A model generated the notes under the pieces. It was not told where the DNA came from. It made no database searches and was given only the letters and a program-made list of their open reading frames with translations. A stretch of 50,157 bases of DNA. Source: Bacteroidota bacterium. Lineage in GTDB: Bacteria; Bacteroidota; Bacteroidia; NS11-12g; UBA955. Each line of letters begins with the position of its first letter. The stretch's first letter is position 1. The stretch spans positions 1 to 50,157 of the forward strand of contig JAURIG010000003.1 in NCBI GenBank assembly GCA_030832905.1, given 5' to 3'. Below are positions 1 through 10,163 of this stretch, piece after piece. Position numbers and translations under genes: made by a program.

Positions 1-456
1 TCGACCAGGATTTAAGGCAGACAAAACCCCTAAACCTATACCTAATATTAATGCAACCCCCATTGAAAAAAAAGCCAGTACCACTGACCCTAAAAAAGCT
101 TCAGACAACATTTCTGAAACGGCACGCTTACTTTGATAACTGGTTCTTAAGTAGGGCAACTTAAGCATACAGGTGCTTTGTCCTATAGACATGCCTATGC
201 CTTGGTATTGTGGTTTAATATCGGAACTGATAATAATGGGCGACAAATCTTTGAGGTATAAAATGAATTGTTCAGACTTGGGCAAATCTAAACCCATGTC
301 TTTTCTCATAGCCGCTTTGGTGGCAGCATCTGCTCGTTGGCCTGCTGTTATTTCTTCAGCGGAAGGGAACAACATGAATAAGGTAAAAATCAAAAGCACC
401 ACACCCATTAACACAGACAAGGCACTTAAACATTTTATACCAATCAATCGCATCAT
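1..456 (-). CDS. ABC transporter permease (dipeptide/oligopeptide DppB/OppB-like), partial, runs off window start
   Basis: Reverse-strand reading from ATG at 456 gives MMRLIGIKCLSALSVLMGVVLLIFTLFMLFPSAEEITAGQRADAATKAAMRKDMGLDLPKSEQFILYLKDLSP..., a typical N-terminal TM and periplasmic region of DppB-type permeases. The start overlaps the stop of the upstream gene (ATGA). Confidence 0.75.
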   Translation of the reverse strand, partial: MMRLIGIKCLSALSVLMGVVLLIFTLFMLFPSAEEITAGQRADAATKAAMRKDMGLDLPKSEQFILYLKDLSPIIISSDIKPQYQGIGMSIGQSTCMLKLPYLRTSYQSKRAVSEMLSEAFLGSVVLAFFSMGVALILGIGLGVLSALNPGR

Positions 457-2009
457 TGGCGCTTCATCAATTGTTTGAGTTTTGAAAAGGCTGGCACACT
501 TCTACAACTCCATTTGTCTATGATCACACCTTTGTGCCAAAACATAATGCCCGGATTAGATCTTACCATTGTTTTTAACAAGGTTTCATCGGCATTATTA
601 AACTTAAATGGCAATTGGTGTTCATTCACAAAAGCATCTGCTTCATCGAGTGGAGAAGCGGTAACGGCGTATACAGCCATCCCAGACTTCAATGCCTCTT
701 GACTCATTTGTTGAATCGCCTTCCATGAAGCTTCGTGTGATTTTTCTAAATGCGTTACGACAATTAACACAGCATATCTTTGACTGTTTAGCAAAGAATC
801 TTTGATCTGAACATCGTTGTCTGGTCTTTGAATAAAATCAAAATCATGTATTTTAGATTTCCAGGCAGGAATAATCACTTTATCCACTCTGTTCACATAG
901 GTCCATGAGCTGTCTGGCATATTAGGATAAACAAAAGAATCCACTTGATTCTGTTTGGAATACACAAACACCATAACAGTTGAATCTTTAGCGCGTTCGC
1001 CTTTAGGCACTTCCATCATTTGTTTGATGTTGTTACCGATCTTGTAAGGTAAAAAATCCCAAGCTGGCAAAAACATGTTACAATAAATTGTAAAGATAAG
1101 CGAAGCCAAAGTCGCCACTATCATGGCATTGATACTGAACAAAGGCGAAAACAGAGGCACAATTTGTTTGTGCTTGAATACAATGATCAAAATAAAGAAC
1201 AAGAGTATAATGTCCTTATAAAACGAATGCCAAGGTTTAAGTTTTATAAAATCACCAAAACAACCACAGTCAGTTACCTTATTATAATAAGCACTGTACC
1301 AAGTTAAGAAGGTAAAGAATACAATGACTGCCAACAACAAGTAACTGGTCCATTTCGATTGCCAGCCAATCAACAAAGCAAAACCCAAAACCACTTCAAG
1401 CACACACATGAAAATAGATAAAGACAAAGCATAAGGCTTCATCCCTCTAAAAAAACCAACCCAGAAACTATCTTGATTGACAAATTCATAAACAGCCACG
1501 CGTTCAGAAACTTCATGTTTACTCGTATTAGAAATGGTAAAGGACCAATTTTTATTTAGGCCTTTTGCATCTTTTTGATACTGTTTTGAAGTACTTAAAA
1601 AAATCTGAATGACCGGCAAATAAGATGCAGAATCAATTGTAACACCCTTTTCTAATGGATAAAACATATTGAACAAGACTGTACCATTTTTCAGCACGAA
1701 AATTTCAGAACCATAAGTTGAATCCTCATCACCCTCAAATAATTCCATTCTTGGGGTTGACTGATTGAATTCAATGCTCACAAAACTATCTCTGCTATTG
1801 AACGTGTTTTCAAAACGTTCATCGGAACCAAAATTATCTACAACATGAATGCTCAAAGTGTCTTGTGGCGACTGAAAACTAGACGCAAACACGTCAAAAT
1901 ACTCATTAAATTTTATGCCTGTACCTTTAGGGTCATTGCTTTTAATGATCCCTGAAAAAATAAATAAGCAAGCAACTAAGATTCTTGAAATGTTGGTCAA
2001 TAGTTTCAT
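453..2009 (-). CDS. DoxX-like membrane protein (BT_3928-like family)
   Basis: 518-aa ORF with an N-terminal TM, a four-TM DoxX/MauE-like block with a DCGCFGD motif, and a C-terminal soluble domain. Sits next to a DUF1599 gene and folP. Confidence 0.7.
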   Translation of the reverse strand: MKLLTNISRILVACLFIFSGIIKSNDPKGTGIKFNEYFDVFASSFQSPQDTLSIHVVDNFGSDERFENTFNSRDSFVSIEFNQSTPRMELFEGDEDSTYGSEIFVLKNGTVLFNMFYPLEKGVTIDSASYLPVIQIFLSTSKQYQKDAKGLNKNWSFTISNTSKHEVSERVAVYEFVNQDSFWVGFFRGMKPYALSLSIFMCVLEVVLGFALLIGWQSKWTSYLLLAVIVFFTFLTWYSAYYNKVTDCGCFGDFIKLKPWHSFYKDIILLFFILIIVFKHKQIVPLFSPLFSINAMIVATLASLIFTIYCNMFLPAWDFLPYKIGNNIKQMMEVPKGERAKDSTVMVFVYSKQNQVDSFVYPNMPDSSWTYVNRVDKVIIPAWKSKIHDFDFIQRPDNDVQIKDSLLNSQRYAVLIVVTHLEKSHEASWKAIQQMSQEALKSGMAVYAVTASPLDEADAFVNEHQLPFKFNNADETLLKTMVRSNPGIMFWHKGVIIDKWSCRSVPAFSKLKQLMKRQ

Positions 2010-2014
2010 AGTGT

Positions 2015-2557
2015 TTAATCTTGTTTTTGGTGAATGGTAATCAAGGCAAAAATGGCGTAATTCATCATGTCTTGGTAATTGGCGTCTATCCCTTCGCTCA
2101 CAATAGTGGCGCCGGCATTGTCTTCGATTTGTTTGGTTCTATTGATTTTCATCAATATTAAATCGGTAAAGCTGCTAATGCGCATTTCTCTCCATGCCTC
2201 GCCATAATCATGGTTCTTTTTGATCATGAGTTGTCTGGTGGCTTCGAGTTCATGGTCATACAAATCCATAATCTCTTTAACAGATTTGGTTTCTGTTTGA
2301 CCATAATACTTCAATTGCATTAGGCCTATAATGGCATAGTTGTAAATACCAATGAATTCATCTTCAATCCCCTCTCCAACTTTTGTAACGCCTTTTTCTT
2401 CAAGACTGCGAATTCTAAGCGCTTTAATCATGATTTGATCGGTCACACTTTTAGGTCTAAGTATGCGCCAAGAATCACCATAATCTGTGTTTTTTTTCTC
2501 AAACAGATCTCTGCATTGCTTGATTTCTTGATTGTATTGTTGAAGCGTTATTTCCAC
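2015..2557 (-). CDS. DUF1599 domain-containing protein
   Basis: 180-aa ORF with two repeats of the form 'KKNTDYGDSWRILR...' / 'KKNHDYGEAWREMR...', characteristic of DUF1599. Confidence 0.8.
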   Translation of the reverse strand: MEITLQQYNQEIKQCRDLFEKKNTDYGDSWRILRPKSVTDQIMIKALRIRSLEEKGVTKVGEGIEDEFIGIYNYAIIGLMQLKYYGQTETKSVKEIMDLYDHELEATRQLMIKKNHDYGEAWREMRISSFTDLILMKINRTKQIEDNAGATIVSEGIDANYQDMMNYAIFALITIHQKQD

Positions 2558-2594
2558 GATTAGCCGTTAATGTTTACATTTGCAAATATATCCA

Positions 2595-3446
2595 ATGTTG
2601 TCAGAATACAAACCCCTTTCAATTAAAATAAACCACAAACTACACACCATTGACCAAGCCTGGATAATGGGTATAGTGAATACGGGAATGGATTCTTTTT
2701 ACGATGGTGGCAAATACCATACCATTGATGCCGCTTTGCAATTATGCGAAAAACACATTACTGAAGGGGCTAAAATCATTGACATCGGCGGGCAAAGCAG
2801 CAAACCGGGCGTTCAATTTGCTAGCACAGAAACTGAAATCACAGCCACCGCCCCTGTGATTGAGGCCATCAAGAAGCGATTTCCAAATACGATTGTCAGC
2901 ATTGATACTTTTAGATCTGAAGTGGCCTATGCAGCGATTAATGCTGGTGTAGACATCATCAATGATATCAGTGCAGGAGACGATGATCCTCAAATGCTAG
3001 ACTTAGTAGCTCAACATCAAATGACTTACATTGCTATGCACAAAAAAGGGGTTTCTAGCACTATGCAAGAGCACCCACAATACGAGAATGTGAGCCAAGC
3101 AGTATTTGATTATTTCAAAAACAAAACCAAGCAGTTTAAAGAGAAAGGCATTGATAATTACATCTTAGACCCAGGGTTTGGCTTTGGCAAAACACTTGAG
3201 CACAATTACCAATTGTTTAATCACTGGCCTAAATTAATGGCTTTTAATGCCCCTGTTTTGATTGGGGTATCTAGAAAAAGCATGGTATACAAATTACTTG
3301 AAACCACTGCAGAACATGCCCTCAACGGCAGTTCAGTTTTGCACAGCATAGCCCTTTTACAAGGCGCACATATACTAAGGGTACACGATGTCGCCCCTGC
3401 TCAGGAATGTTTGAAACTGATTCAACAGTTGAGAAATACAGTATAA
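2595..3446 (+). CDS. folP: Dihydropteroate synthase
   Basis: MGIVNTGMDSFYDGGKY, IIDIGGQSSKPG, IVSIDTFRSEVA, DPGFGFGKTLEHN, GVSRKSM motifs. ATG at 2595 preferred over the TTG at 2580 used in the ORF track. Confidence 0.92.
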   Translation: MLSEYKPLSIKINHKLHTIDQAWIMGIVNTGMDSFYDGGKYHTIDAALQLCEKHITEGAKIIDIGGQSSKPGVQFASTETEITATAPVIEAIKKRFPNTIVSIDTFRSEVAYAAINAGVDIINDISAGDDDPQMLDLVAQHQMTYIAMHKKGVSSTMQEHPQYENVSQAVFDYFKNKTKQFKEKGIDNYILDPGFGFGKTLEHNYQLFNHWPKLMAFNAPVLIGVSRKSMVYKLLETTAEHALNGSSVLHSIALLQGAHILRVHDVAPAQECLKLIQQLRNTV

Positions 3447-3464
3447 AAAACTTAAATTTGTTGT

Positions 3465-4298
3465 ATGAATATGAATGCGATCATAGAAGCTTTTAAACAC
3501 CTTGATCCTACCATGCAAGCACTCTTAGCCACAACCTTTACTTGGTTTTTAACGGCTTTGGGCGCCAGCGTCGTATTAGTATTCAAAGACATGAGCCGCA
3601 AATGGCTTGATTGCCTATTAGGATTTACCGGTGGTGTGATGGTGGCTGCCAGTTTTTGGAGCCTATTAACGCCAGCCATTGAAATGTCAGCTGAACAATA
3701 CTCCAAAGCTTGGTCATGGGTACCTGCTGCAGTGGGCTTTATCACTGGCGCAGGTTTTATTTACATCATTGATAAAATCATCCCCCATTTGCACATCCAT
3801 GCTGAAATGGAAGAAAAAGAGGGCTTGAAAACCACTTGGAACAGAACCATTTTGTTGGTACTGGCCATTACCATGCACAACATCCCTGAAGGTTTGGCCA
3901 TAGGCGTATCATTTGGCGCAGTGGCCATGGGAGACCCTCATTTTACTTTAGCGGCAGCAGTCGCTTTAACCATAGGTATAGGCATACAAAATTTTCCGGA
4001 AGGCATAGCTGTAGCAATGCCCTTAAGGCGCCAAGGCATTAGTCCATTAAAAAGTTTTTGGTGGGGCCAATTAAGCGCTATTGTAGAACCTGTAGCTGGC
4101 GTGATTGGTGCTGTAGCAGTTATCTATGCGCAACCGATTCTACCTTATGCGTTATCTTTTGCTGCAGGTGCAATGTTATATGTAGTGGTAGAAGAAGTGA
4201 TTCCAGAAACACAAAGAGATAAGTACGCTGACTTTGCCACTATGGGCTTTGTGCTTGGCTTTGTGATCATGATGGCCCTTGATGTGGGCCTTGGTTAA
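3465..4298 (+). CDS. ZIP family metal transporter
   Basis: 277 aa; HNIPEGLAIGVSFGAV and NFPEGIAVAMPLR ZIP signatures. Confidence 0.88.
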   Translation: MNMNAIIEAFKHLDPTMQALLATTFTWFLTALGASVVLVFKDMSRKWLDCLLGFTGGVMVAASFWSLLTPAIEMSAEQYSKAWSWVPAAVGFITGAGFIYIIDKIIPHLHIHAEMEEKEGLKTTWNRTILLVLAITMHNIPEGLAIGVSFGAVAMGDPHFTLAAAVALTIGIGIQNFPEGIAVAMPLRRQGISPLKSFWWGQLSAIVEPVAGVIGAVAVIYAQPILPYALSFAAGAMLYVVVEEVIPETQRDKYADFATMGFVLGFVIMMALDVGLG

Positions 4299-5656
4299 GC
4301 CTCGCTTTGAGTATCTTGAAACACTATTCCCAAACTACTCAATTCTTTTAAGACTGGTTCGTATATCGATGGGCACATCGGTGCCATAACCCCTCTTTCT
4401 TGAAAGGCTTTTTCGAGGATTAATTTAACCCCAATAGCCAAAGGCAATCCGACTGTTTTAGCCATAGCCGTTCTATGAGCATCTTCTCCTTTTAACACCA
4501 AACTGCTGTAATGATGATAAGCTTTACCATGAAGAGTATATGCCACATCGTGCAGCATAACCACGAGGTCTTTATCTGTTGCTCTCAAGGCCCATTTTTG
4601 GACCAAAATGGCTTCTAAAATATCTGCTGCACTGCCTTGTAATTTAGGCAAGGGCTGATCAGACAAACAACCAATGTACAACAATTGCTTGCACATAAGC
4701 TCATCACCATGAACAAAATTCAACAAGTCCGTTTCTGTTTGTATTGACCAATTGGCCACCTGATGATAGAAATCTCGCAATTTTGAATTGGGGGCAAATG
4801 CATAAATCTTATTGGTATCAGTCAACCCTAAATCTATGAGGGTACTCCAAGCTTTGCAATAGCCCGGTTTTCTAAAAGTGCCTCTTAACAAATCAGTTAC
4901 ATCATCGAGCCCATAAAGGGTTTTATAAGAGACTGAATCCCTGTTGGCATAAGCTTCTAACAAGCCATAACCTGGCACCTCTATTAATTGTATGGTCTTA
5001 AAAACAGCCTGATAGCTTAATGCCTTTTGTTGATGATCTTGTAAGTACAGGGCCTCTCCTCCTTGAGCTGCCAATATCACATTTCTAGGATTCCATGAAA
5101 ATTTATACCGCCAAGGATTATCGCCGTCATCTTCATCTGCAACCAAGCCGCCACAATAACTTTTGAAGCCGGTAATTTTTCCACCTTTTTGTTTAATCTG
5201 ATCAAACAAATGCATGGCACTGATATGGTCTATGCCAGGATCCAAACCCATTTCATTCAAAAAAATCAAATCCTGTTGTTTGACTGCCGCATCCATGGCT
5301 TTCATTTCTGGAGAAATATAAGAGGCAGTAGCCAAATGGGTCTTGTGTTTCAAACAGAGTTTAGCCACTTGAATGTGCAAAAAGGCCGGCAACAATGACA
5401 CCACCACTTGAGCCGATTGGATATATGGCTCAATGGCTGACTCATTTTGTATAGATAACTGTAAATATTGAATCCCTGTTAAATGGCTTAAACTGTGTTC
5501 TATGGCACTGGTATTTTGATCACAGACTAAAATTTGATACGAATGACTTTGGGCATACTGGTGTAAATACTCAATCAAATACAAACTTGAGCGCCCGGCA
5601 CCTATTACAAGTATCTTGTTCACACAACGAATATACTGCCTTTCGGTTGAATTCAT
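4295..5656 (-). CDS. Saccharopine dehydrogenase family protein
   Basis: 453 aa; KILVIGAGRSSLYLIEYL Rossmann start; LNEMGLDPGIDHISAM and GFKSYCGGLVADEDDGDNPWRYKFSWNPRNV motifs of Lys9-like saccharopine reductases. Confidence 0.88.
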   Translation of the reverse strand: MNSTERQYIRCVNKILVIGAGRSSLYLIEYLHQYAQSHSYQILVCDQNTSAIEHSLSHLTGIQYLQLSIQNESAIEPYIQSAQVVVSLLPAFLHIQVAKLCLKHKTHLATASYISPEMKAMDAAVKQQDLIFLNEMGLDPGIDHISAMHLFDQIKQKGGKITGFKSYCGGLVADEDDGDNPWRYKFSWNPRNVILAAQGGEALYLQDHQQKALSYQAVFKTIQLIEVPGYGLLEAYANRDSVSYKTLYGLDDVTDLLRGTFRKPGYCKAWSTLIDLGLTDTNKIYAFAPNSKLRDFYHQVANWSIQTETDLLNFVHGDELMCKQLLYIGCLSDQPLPKLQGSAADILEAILVQKWALRATDKDLVVMLHDVAYTLHGKAYHHYSSLVLKGEDAHRTAMAKTVGLPLAIGVKLILEKAFQERGVMAPMCPSIYEPVLKELSSLGIVFQDTQSEA

Positions 5657-5726
5657 AAAATTCTCTGATCAATATCAGCCATGCTTGAGAACAAGTTTTG
5701 TGTTTAATTGTTAATATTGCAGACGT

Positions 5727-7061
5727 ATGAAAGAAAAAATTGCCATCATTGGGGGCGGATTAAGTGGATCATTATTGGCCATTTGCCTAGCTAAAAGAGG
5801 ATTTACTGTAGACCTTTTTGAAAGAAGAGGCGACATTAGAAAAGGACAAGCAGAAGCAGGCAGATCCATCAACTTAGCCCTTTCTACCAGAGGCATTGAC
5901 GCTTTAGAAAAAGTAGGCTTAGCAGACAAAGTACTCAACGATGCCATTCCAATGAATGGTAGAATGATGCACAGCACTCAAGGGGAATTGACTTACCAAC
6001 CATATGGCAAACAAGGCCAATACATTAATTCTGTTTCAAGGTCTTTATTGAATATTAAATTGTTAGAATTAGCTGATGCTTATGAGAATGTCAATTTGTA
6101 TTTTAAACACAAGTGCACCGATGTTAATTTAAACACCAACACAGCTGTGCTTGTAGACGAAAACAGCAACAGCAAAACCATCACAGCTGATATCATTTTT
6201 GGCTCAGATGGTGCTTGGTCAGCGGTGAGAAATGAAATGCAAAAAACCAATCGTTTCACTTATTCTCAAACCTATGAAAACTATGGTTATAAAGAATTGG
6301 AAATTGTACCAGGACCAAACAGCAGCTTTCAAATAGAAGAAAACGCTTTACACATTTGGCCAAGAGGCGAGTTCATGATGATTGCTTTGCCAAATCCTGG
6401 CGGCAACTTTACTTGCACGCTTTTCTTACCTTACGAAGGGCCTAATAGTTTTGAAACTTTAAAAACAGATGAAACAGTTGAAGCCTTCTTTAAACAGTAT
6501 TTTGCTGATGCGATTAGCTTGATGCCAAACTATATCGAAGACTTTAAAACCAATCCAACTGGCAGCTTAGCCACCATTCGCTGCAACCCATGGGTACACA
6601 AACACTTTGCCCTTATCGGCGATGCTGCTCACGGTGTCATTCCATTTTACGGACAAGGTATGAATTGCAGTTTTGAAGATGTTAAAGAGCTTGACGAAAT
6701 CATTGAAGCACATTACCCAAATTGGGATAACATCTTACAATTATACCAAGAGGCCCGCATTAAAAACGCCAATGCCATTGCTGATTTGGCTTGTAAAAAC
6801 TTTGTTGAAATGAGAGACTTGGTGGGCAGACCAGAATTCATGCGCTTCAAAAAAATAGAACATGATTTGTGTGAATACTATCCAGACTTATACAAGAGTC
6901 AATACGAGTTGGTGTCGTTTGCAAAAACGTCTTACAAATATGCTCAAGACATGGGGTATAAAAACGAAGCTTTGATTGCCCATATCATGCAAAATAATTT
7001 AGACAAAGACCTTCAAAATGCTGAACGCATCAAGCCTTTAATTCAACAATACATCGCTTAA
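5727..7061 (+). CDS. kmo: Kynurenine 3-monooxygenase (FAD-dependent)
   Basis: GGGLSGSLLAICLAKRGFTVDLFERRGDIR, GRSINLALSTRGIDALEKVGL, ALIGDAAHGVIPFYGQGMNCSFEDV; full-length KMO-like. Confidence 0.9.
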   Translation: MKEKIAIIGGGLSGSLLAICLAKRGFTVDLFERRGDIRKGQAEAGRSINLALSTRGIDALEKVGLADKVLNDAIPMNGRMMHSTQGELTYQPYGKQGQYINSVSRSLLNIKLLELADAYENVNLYFKHKCTDVNLNTNTAVLVDENSNSKTITADIIFGSDGAWSAVRNEMQKTNRFTYSQTYENYGYKELEIVPGPNSSFQIEENALHIWPRGEFMMIALPNPGGNFTCTLFLPYEGPNSFETLKTDETVEAFFKQYFADAISLMPNYIEDFKTNPTGSLATIRCNPWVHKHFALIGDAAHGVIPFYGQGMNCSFEDVKELDEIIEAHYPNWDNILQLYQEARIKNANAIADLACKNFVEMRDLVGRPEFMRFKKIEHDLCEYYPDLYKSQYELVSFAKTSYKYAQDMGYKNEALIAHIMQNNLDKDLQNAERIKPLIQQYIA

Positions 7062-7062
7062 A

Positions 7063-7827
7063 CTAGAGGGCCGCCATAACGCCGTCCCAAAGGGCTCTTC
7101 GGCTTTCTAACGCTCTAATAACATAGCGCTCTGCTTCCGCCCATTTTAATGGGTCATTCCCGCATAAATCTTCCGTCATAGCAATTGCTAAATGGCTGTG
7201 GTGATCGCCATCCACTTCAATATGTCTTTCTAAATAGTATTTAAAGACCGCTAATTGATTCGGTAATTTCTCTGACAAATCTTTAACCAAGGCCATGAAC
7301 ATTTCTGGAATAAGGTCTTCGCGACCAAATGTAAACACAGCTGCAATCACATGCGGTTTTTGGCTATTGACCACTTCAAACGTAAAACTCAAAAAAGACT
7401 TAACCGACTCGGGAATATTGGATTCAGACAAGGCCTGATCAAAAGATTTACCGGTTTGTATTGCTTGCATCAAGGCATGAACAGCAGAGGCATCTGCGCC
7501 CACTTGTTGCATGGCTTTAAGATACAATTCAAAATGACTCATTCTCTGACCCTGCTCATCAACATCAGATTCTTCTCCAACAACAATTTCATTGATTAAA
7601 AATCTGGTATTGGCATTGCCAACTGGCCTCCAAGGCAAGCTGGTGCAGGTTAAATGGATTTGTAAGGCTTTTAAAAGTGACATGAAATCCCAAACAGCAA
7701 ACACGTGGTGTTGCATGAGTTTTTGAATATCTTCAAGGCTTTGAACCCTATTGTACAAAGGGTGCTGAACAACGGTTTGTCTGACGGATTGTATATTGTC
7801 TTGTAAGTGTTTAATTTCTGGTGTCAT
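7063..7827 (-). CDS. DUF3050 domain-containing protein (heme-oxygenase-like fold suspected)
   Basis: 254 aa; HHVFAVWDFMSLLKALQ, YYLERHIEVDGDHHSHLA motifs typical of DUF3050. Confidence 0.8.
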   Translation of the reverse strand: MTPEIKHLQDNIQSVRQTVVQHPLYNRVQSLEDIQKLMQHHVFAVWDFMSLLKALQIHLTCTSLPWRPVGNANTRFLINEIVVGEESDVDEQGQRMSHFELYLKAMQQVGADASAVHALMQAIQTGKSFDQALSESNIPESVKSFLSFTFEVVNSQKPHVIAAVFTFGREDLIPEMFMALVKDLSEKLPNQLAVFKYYLERHIEVDGDHHSHLAIAMTEDLCGNDPLKWAEAERYVIRALESRRALWDGVMAAL

Positions 7828-7860
7828 CTGAATTTTGGAACAAAAATAACCCGCATTTGT

Positions 7861-9084
7861 TCAATACAAAGTCTTGATTTTGTCAAAAAAATCTGGAAAA
7901 GATTTGGAGACATCTTCTATGGCATCTAATTGCACTTGACCAATAAAAGCCAATACACTACATGCCATGATTATGCGGTGATCATTAAACGCTTTCACTT
8001 GAAACAATGGATTAGGATTAACCCCATGCGTGACTTTCAAAGTTTGCGCATCTGCAGACAACTCATAGCTTAAACCATAGGGCGCTAAGTTGCTGAGCAT
8101 TGCCTGCAAGCGATTGCTTTCTTTGTGTATCTGATGGGCCAAACCCGAAAACACAACTTGCCTTTGACTAACTGCGCACAAGGCCAACAAGACTGGAAAA
8201 AGATCTGGCGTTGAAGTCAAATCAAAATGCAACAAAGTCGATTCGATAGCAGCGCCTTGGGTTTTGAACACTTTTAAGCCAACTGGTGAATCAGCGCAAT
8301 GTACACCCCAAGCTTTCATGTATTGAGCAATAACGGCATCCCCTTGAGCTGAACTTAAAGATAAATTTGGCAAGCTAATTTCAGCCTGCTCAGATAAGGC
8401 AGCCCAGGCTAAAACAAAAGTTGCTGAACTCCAATCAGCCTCTATGGTTTTGGGCAAGTCATCAGCAAACAGATTTCTGGCAGAGACTTGAATTTGCTCT
8501 GGCTTTATTGGTTCTATTTTGGCTACAGACTTTAAGCACTGTTGAGTTAATTTGGTATAGCTTGATGAAACCGCTTGTCCAATACAGTTAATGACAAGTC
8601 CATGCTCGAAATAAGGCGCAATCAAGAGCAAAGCACTTAAAAACTGGCTGCTCTCATGCAACTCAATTTGAGTGGTTGTGGCTTGCCGATTAACCGCCTT
8701 TTTAACCCTCAATGGCAATTGATAAGCTTGCTCCAAAAACTCAAACTCAGCGCCCAAAATTTCCAGAGATTTCAACAAGGCTTTAATTGGTCTTTCAGAC
8801 AAACGCTTACTCCCCAATATGACCCCATCAATACCTTTAAAAGCGGCATAGGCCAAAAACAACCTTAAGGGAGTGCCGGCATCTTTAAAATCGTATTCGG
8901 TTGATTGATGACTCAGGTGTTGATGCAAACATTTAACATCATTGCTCCAAGCGGCATCATAGGGATATAAAGCCTGCCCCTGCAAAGCTTGTAAAATCAA
9001 TAAACGATTGGCAATACTCTTAGATACAGGCAAGTTCAAACTTCCCTTTAATCGAATAGATGGTATTGGTCCTAAGCTGTACAT
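7861..9084 (-). CDS. aroA: 3-phosphoshikimate 1-carboxyvinyltransferase (EPSP synthase)
   Basis: LPVSKSIANRLLILQAL, DAGTPLRLFLAYAA, SSQFLSALLLIAPY, ADWSSATFVLAWAAL, FNDHRIIMACSVLA. Start moved to the internal ATG (MYSLGPIPSIRLKG); the ORF extends to 9135. Confidence 0.9.
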   Translation of the reverse strand: MYSLGPIPSIRLKGSLNLPVSKSIANRLLILQALQGQALYPYDAAWSNDVKCLHQHLSHQSTEYDFKDAGTPLRLFLAYAAFKGIDGVILGSKRLSERPIKALLKSLEILGAEFEFLEQAYQLPLRVKKAVNRQATTTQIELHESSQFLSALLLIAPYFEHGLVINCIGQAVSSSYTKLTQQCLKSVAKIEPIKPEQIQVSARNLFADDLPKTIEADWSSATFVLAWAALSEQAEISLPNLSLSSAQGDAVIAQYMKAWGVHCADSPVGLKVFKTQGAAIESTLLHFDLTSTPDLFPVLLALCAVSQRQVVFSGLAHQIHKESNRLQAMLSNLAPYGLSYELSADAQTLKVTHGVNPNPLFQVKAFNDHRIIMACSVLAFIGQVQLDAIEDVSKSFPDFFDKIKTLY

Positions 9085-9167
9085 GCAATCACAAAGATAA
9101 AGCAAATCAAGACTGCAGCAGCAAGCCAAACGCATTTGTTAAAAAATATGTATTTTCGCATGTGAGC

Positions 9168-10163
9168 ATGAAGACAATAGGCATAATTGGGAATGGCAGT
9201 TGGGCAACCGCTTTAATCAAAATTCTTTGCAACAACGCGCATTCTAAATCCATCACATGGTGCATGCGATCCGATGCAGATGTTGAATTCATTCAACAAT
9301 ACGGCCACAATCCAAGGTATTTGAGCGATGTCATGATTGACCTCAAAACAGTTCAACTTTGCACTGACATTAACGCTTGCATACAAAACAATGACATCAT
9401 TTTATTGGCAGTGCCCTCAGCCTTTGTGCATGATACTTTAAAAGATTTGCCTAAAGATTGCTTCAAAAACAAAACCTTGATTTCTGCGGTGAAGGGGGTT
9501 ATTCCAGCAACCCATCAAATCATGAGTCATTATTTTGAAAGTGAATGGCAAATGGACGCTAAACAAATTGCTGCCGTGAGCGGCCCCTGCCATGCTGAAG
9601 AGGTGGCTATGGAAAAACTGAGTTATCTCACCATTGCCTCAACTGATCAGAGCACAGCAGACAACATTGCTCAATTATTTGACTGCCATTATATATTAAC
9701 CAAAACCACTAATGATATTTACGGCATTGAATACGCCGCAGTTTTGAAAAATGTATACGCTATTGCTTGTGGCATATGCCATGGCTTAGGGTATGGCGAC
9801 AACTTTCAATCGGTATTGGTCTCGGCTGCATCAAGAGAAACCGAACGCTTCATTGACGCCAGTCATGAAATCCACCGCGACGTTAAAGAGAATGCCTATT
9901 TAGGCGATTTATTAGTGACTGCTTACTCTCAATTCAGTCGCAACAGAACTTTTGGCAACATGCTGGGCAAAGGCTACACTGTAAAAAGCGCACAAATGGA
10001 GATGAACATGGTTGCTGAAGGGTATTATGCCACCAAAACCATGAAAGAAATCAATGACAGCATTCAGGCCTACACCCCTATTTTAAATGCGGTTTACAGC
10101 ATCATTTACGAAAAAGCCAATGCCAAAAACACCATGGCCAAATTGACCCAAGAATTGATATAA
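9168..10163 (+). CDS. gpsA: Glycerol-3-phosphate dehydrogenase [NAD(P)+]
   Basis: MKTIGIIGNGSWATALIKIL, LISAVKGVIP, AAVLKNVYAIACGICHGLGYGDNFQS, GLGYGDN; start ATG at 9168 inside a longer ORF. Confidence 0.92.
   Translation: MKTIGIIGNGSWATALIKILCNNAHSKSITWCMRSDADVEFIQQYGHNPRYLSDVMIDLKTVQLCTDINACIQNNDIILLAVPSAFVHDTLKDLPKDCFKNKTLISAVKGVIPATHQIMSHYFESEWQMDAKQIAAVSGPCHAEEVAMEKLSYLTIASTDQSTADNIAQLFDCHYILTKTTNDIYGIEYAAVLKNVYAIACGICHGLGYGDNFQSVLVSAASRETERFIDASHEIHRDVKENAYLGDLLVTAYSQFSRNRTFGNMLGKGYTVKSAQMEMNMVAEGYYATKTMKEINDSIQAYTPILNAVYSIIYEKANAKNTMAKLTQELI

Noticed and set aside
173-478. 101-aa plus-strand ORF
   Set aside because: Antisense to the clearly coding ABC permease; no family features.
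9060-9168. Overlapping 5' extensions of aroA and gpsA ORFs
   Set aside because: Internal ATGs at 9084 (aroA) and 9168 (gpsA) align with conserved N-termini; the overlap is just an open intergenic region.
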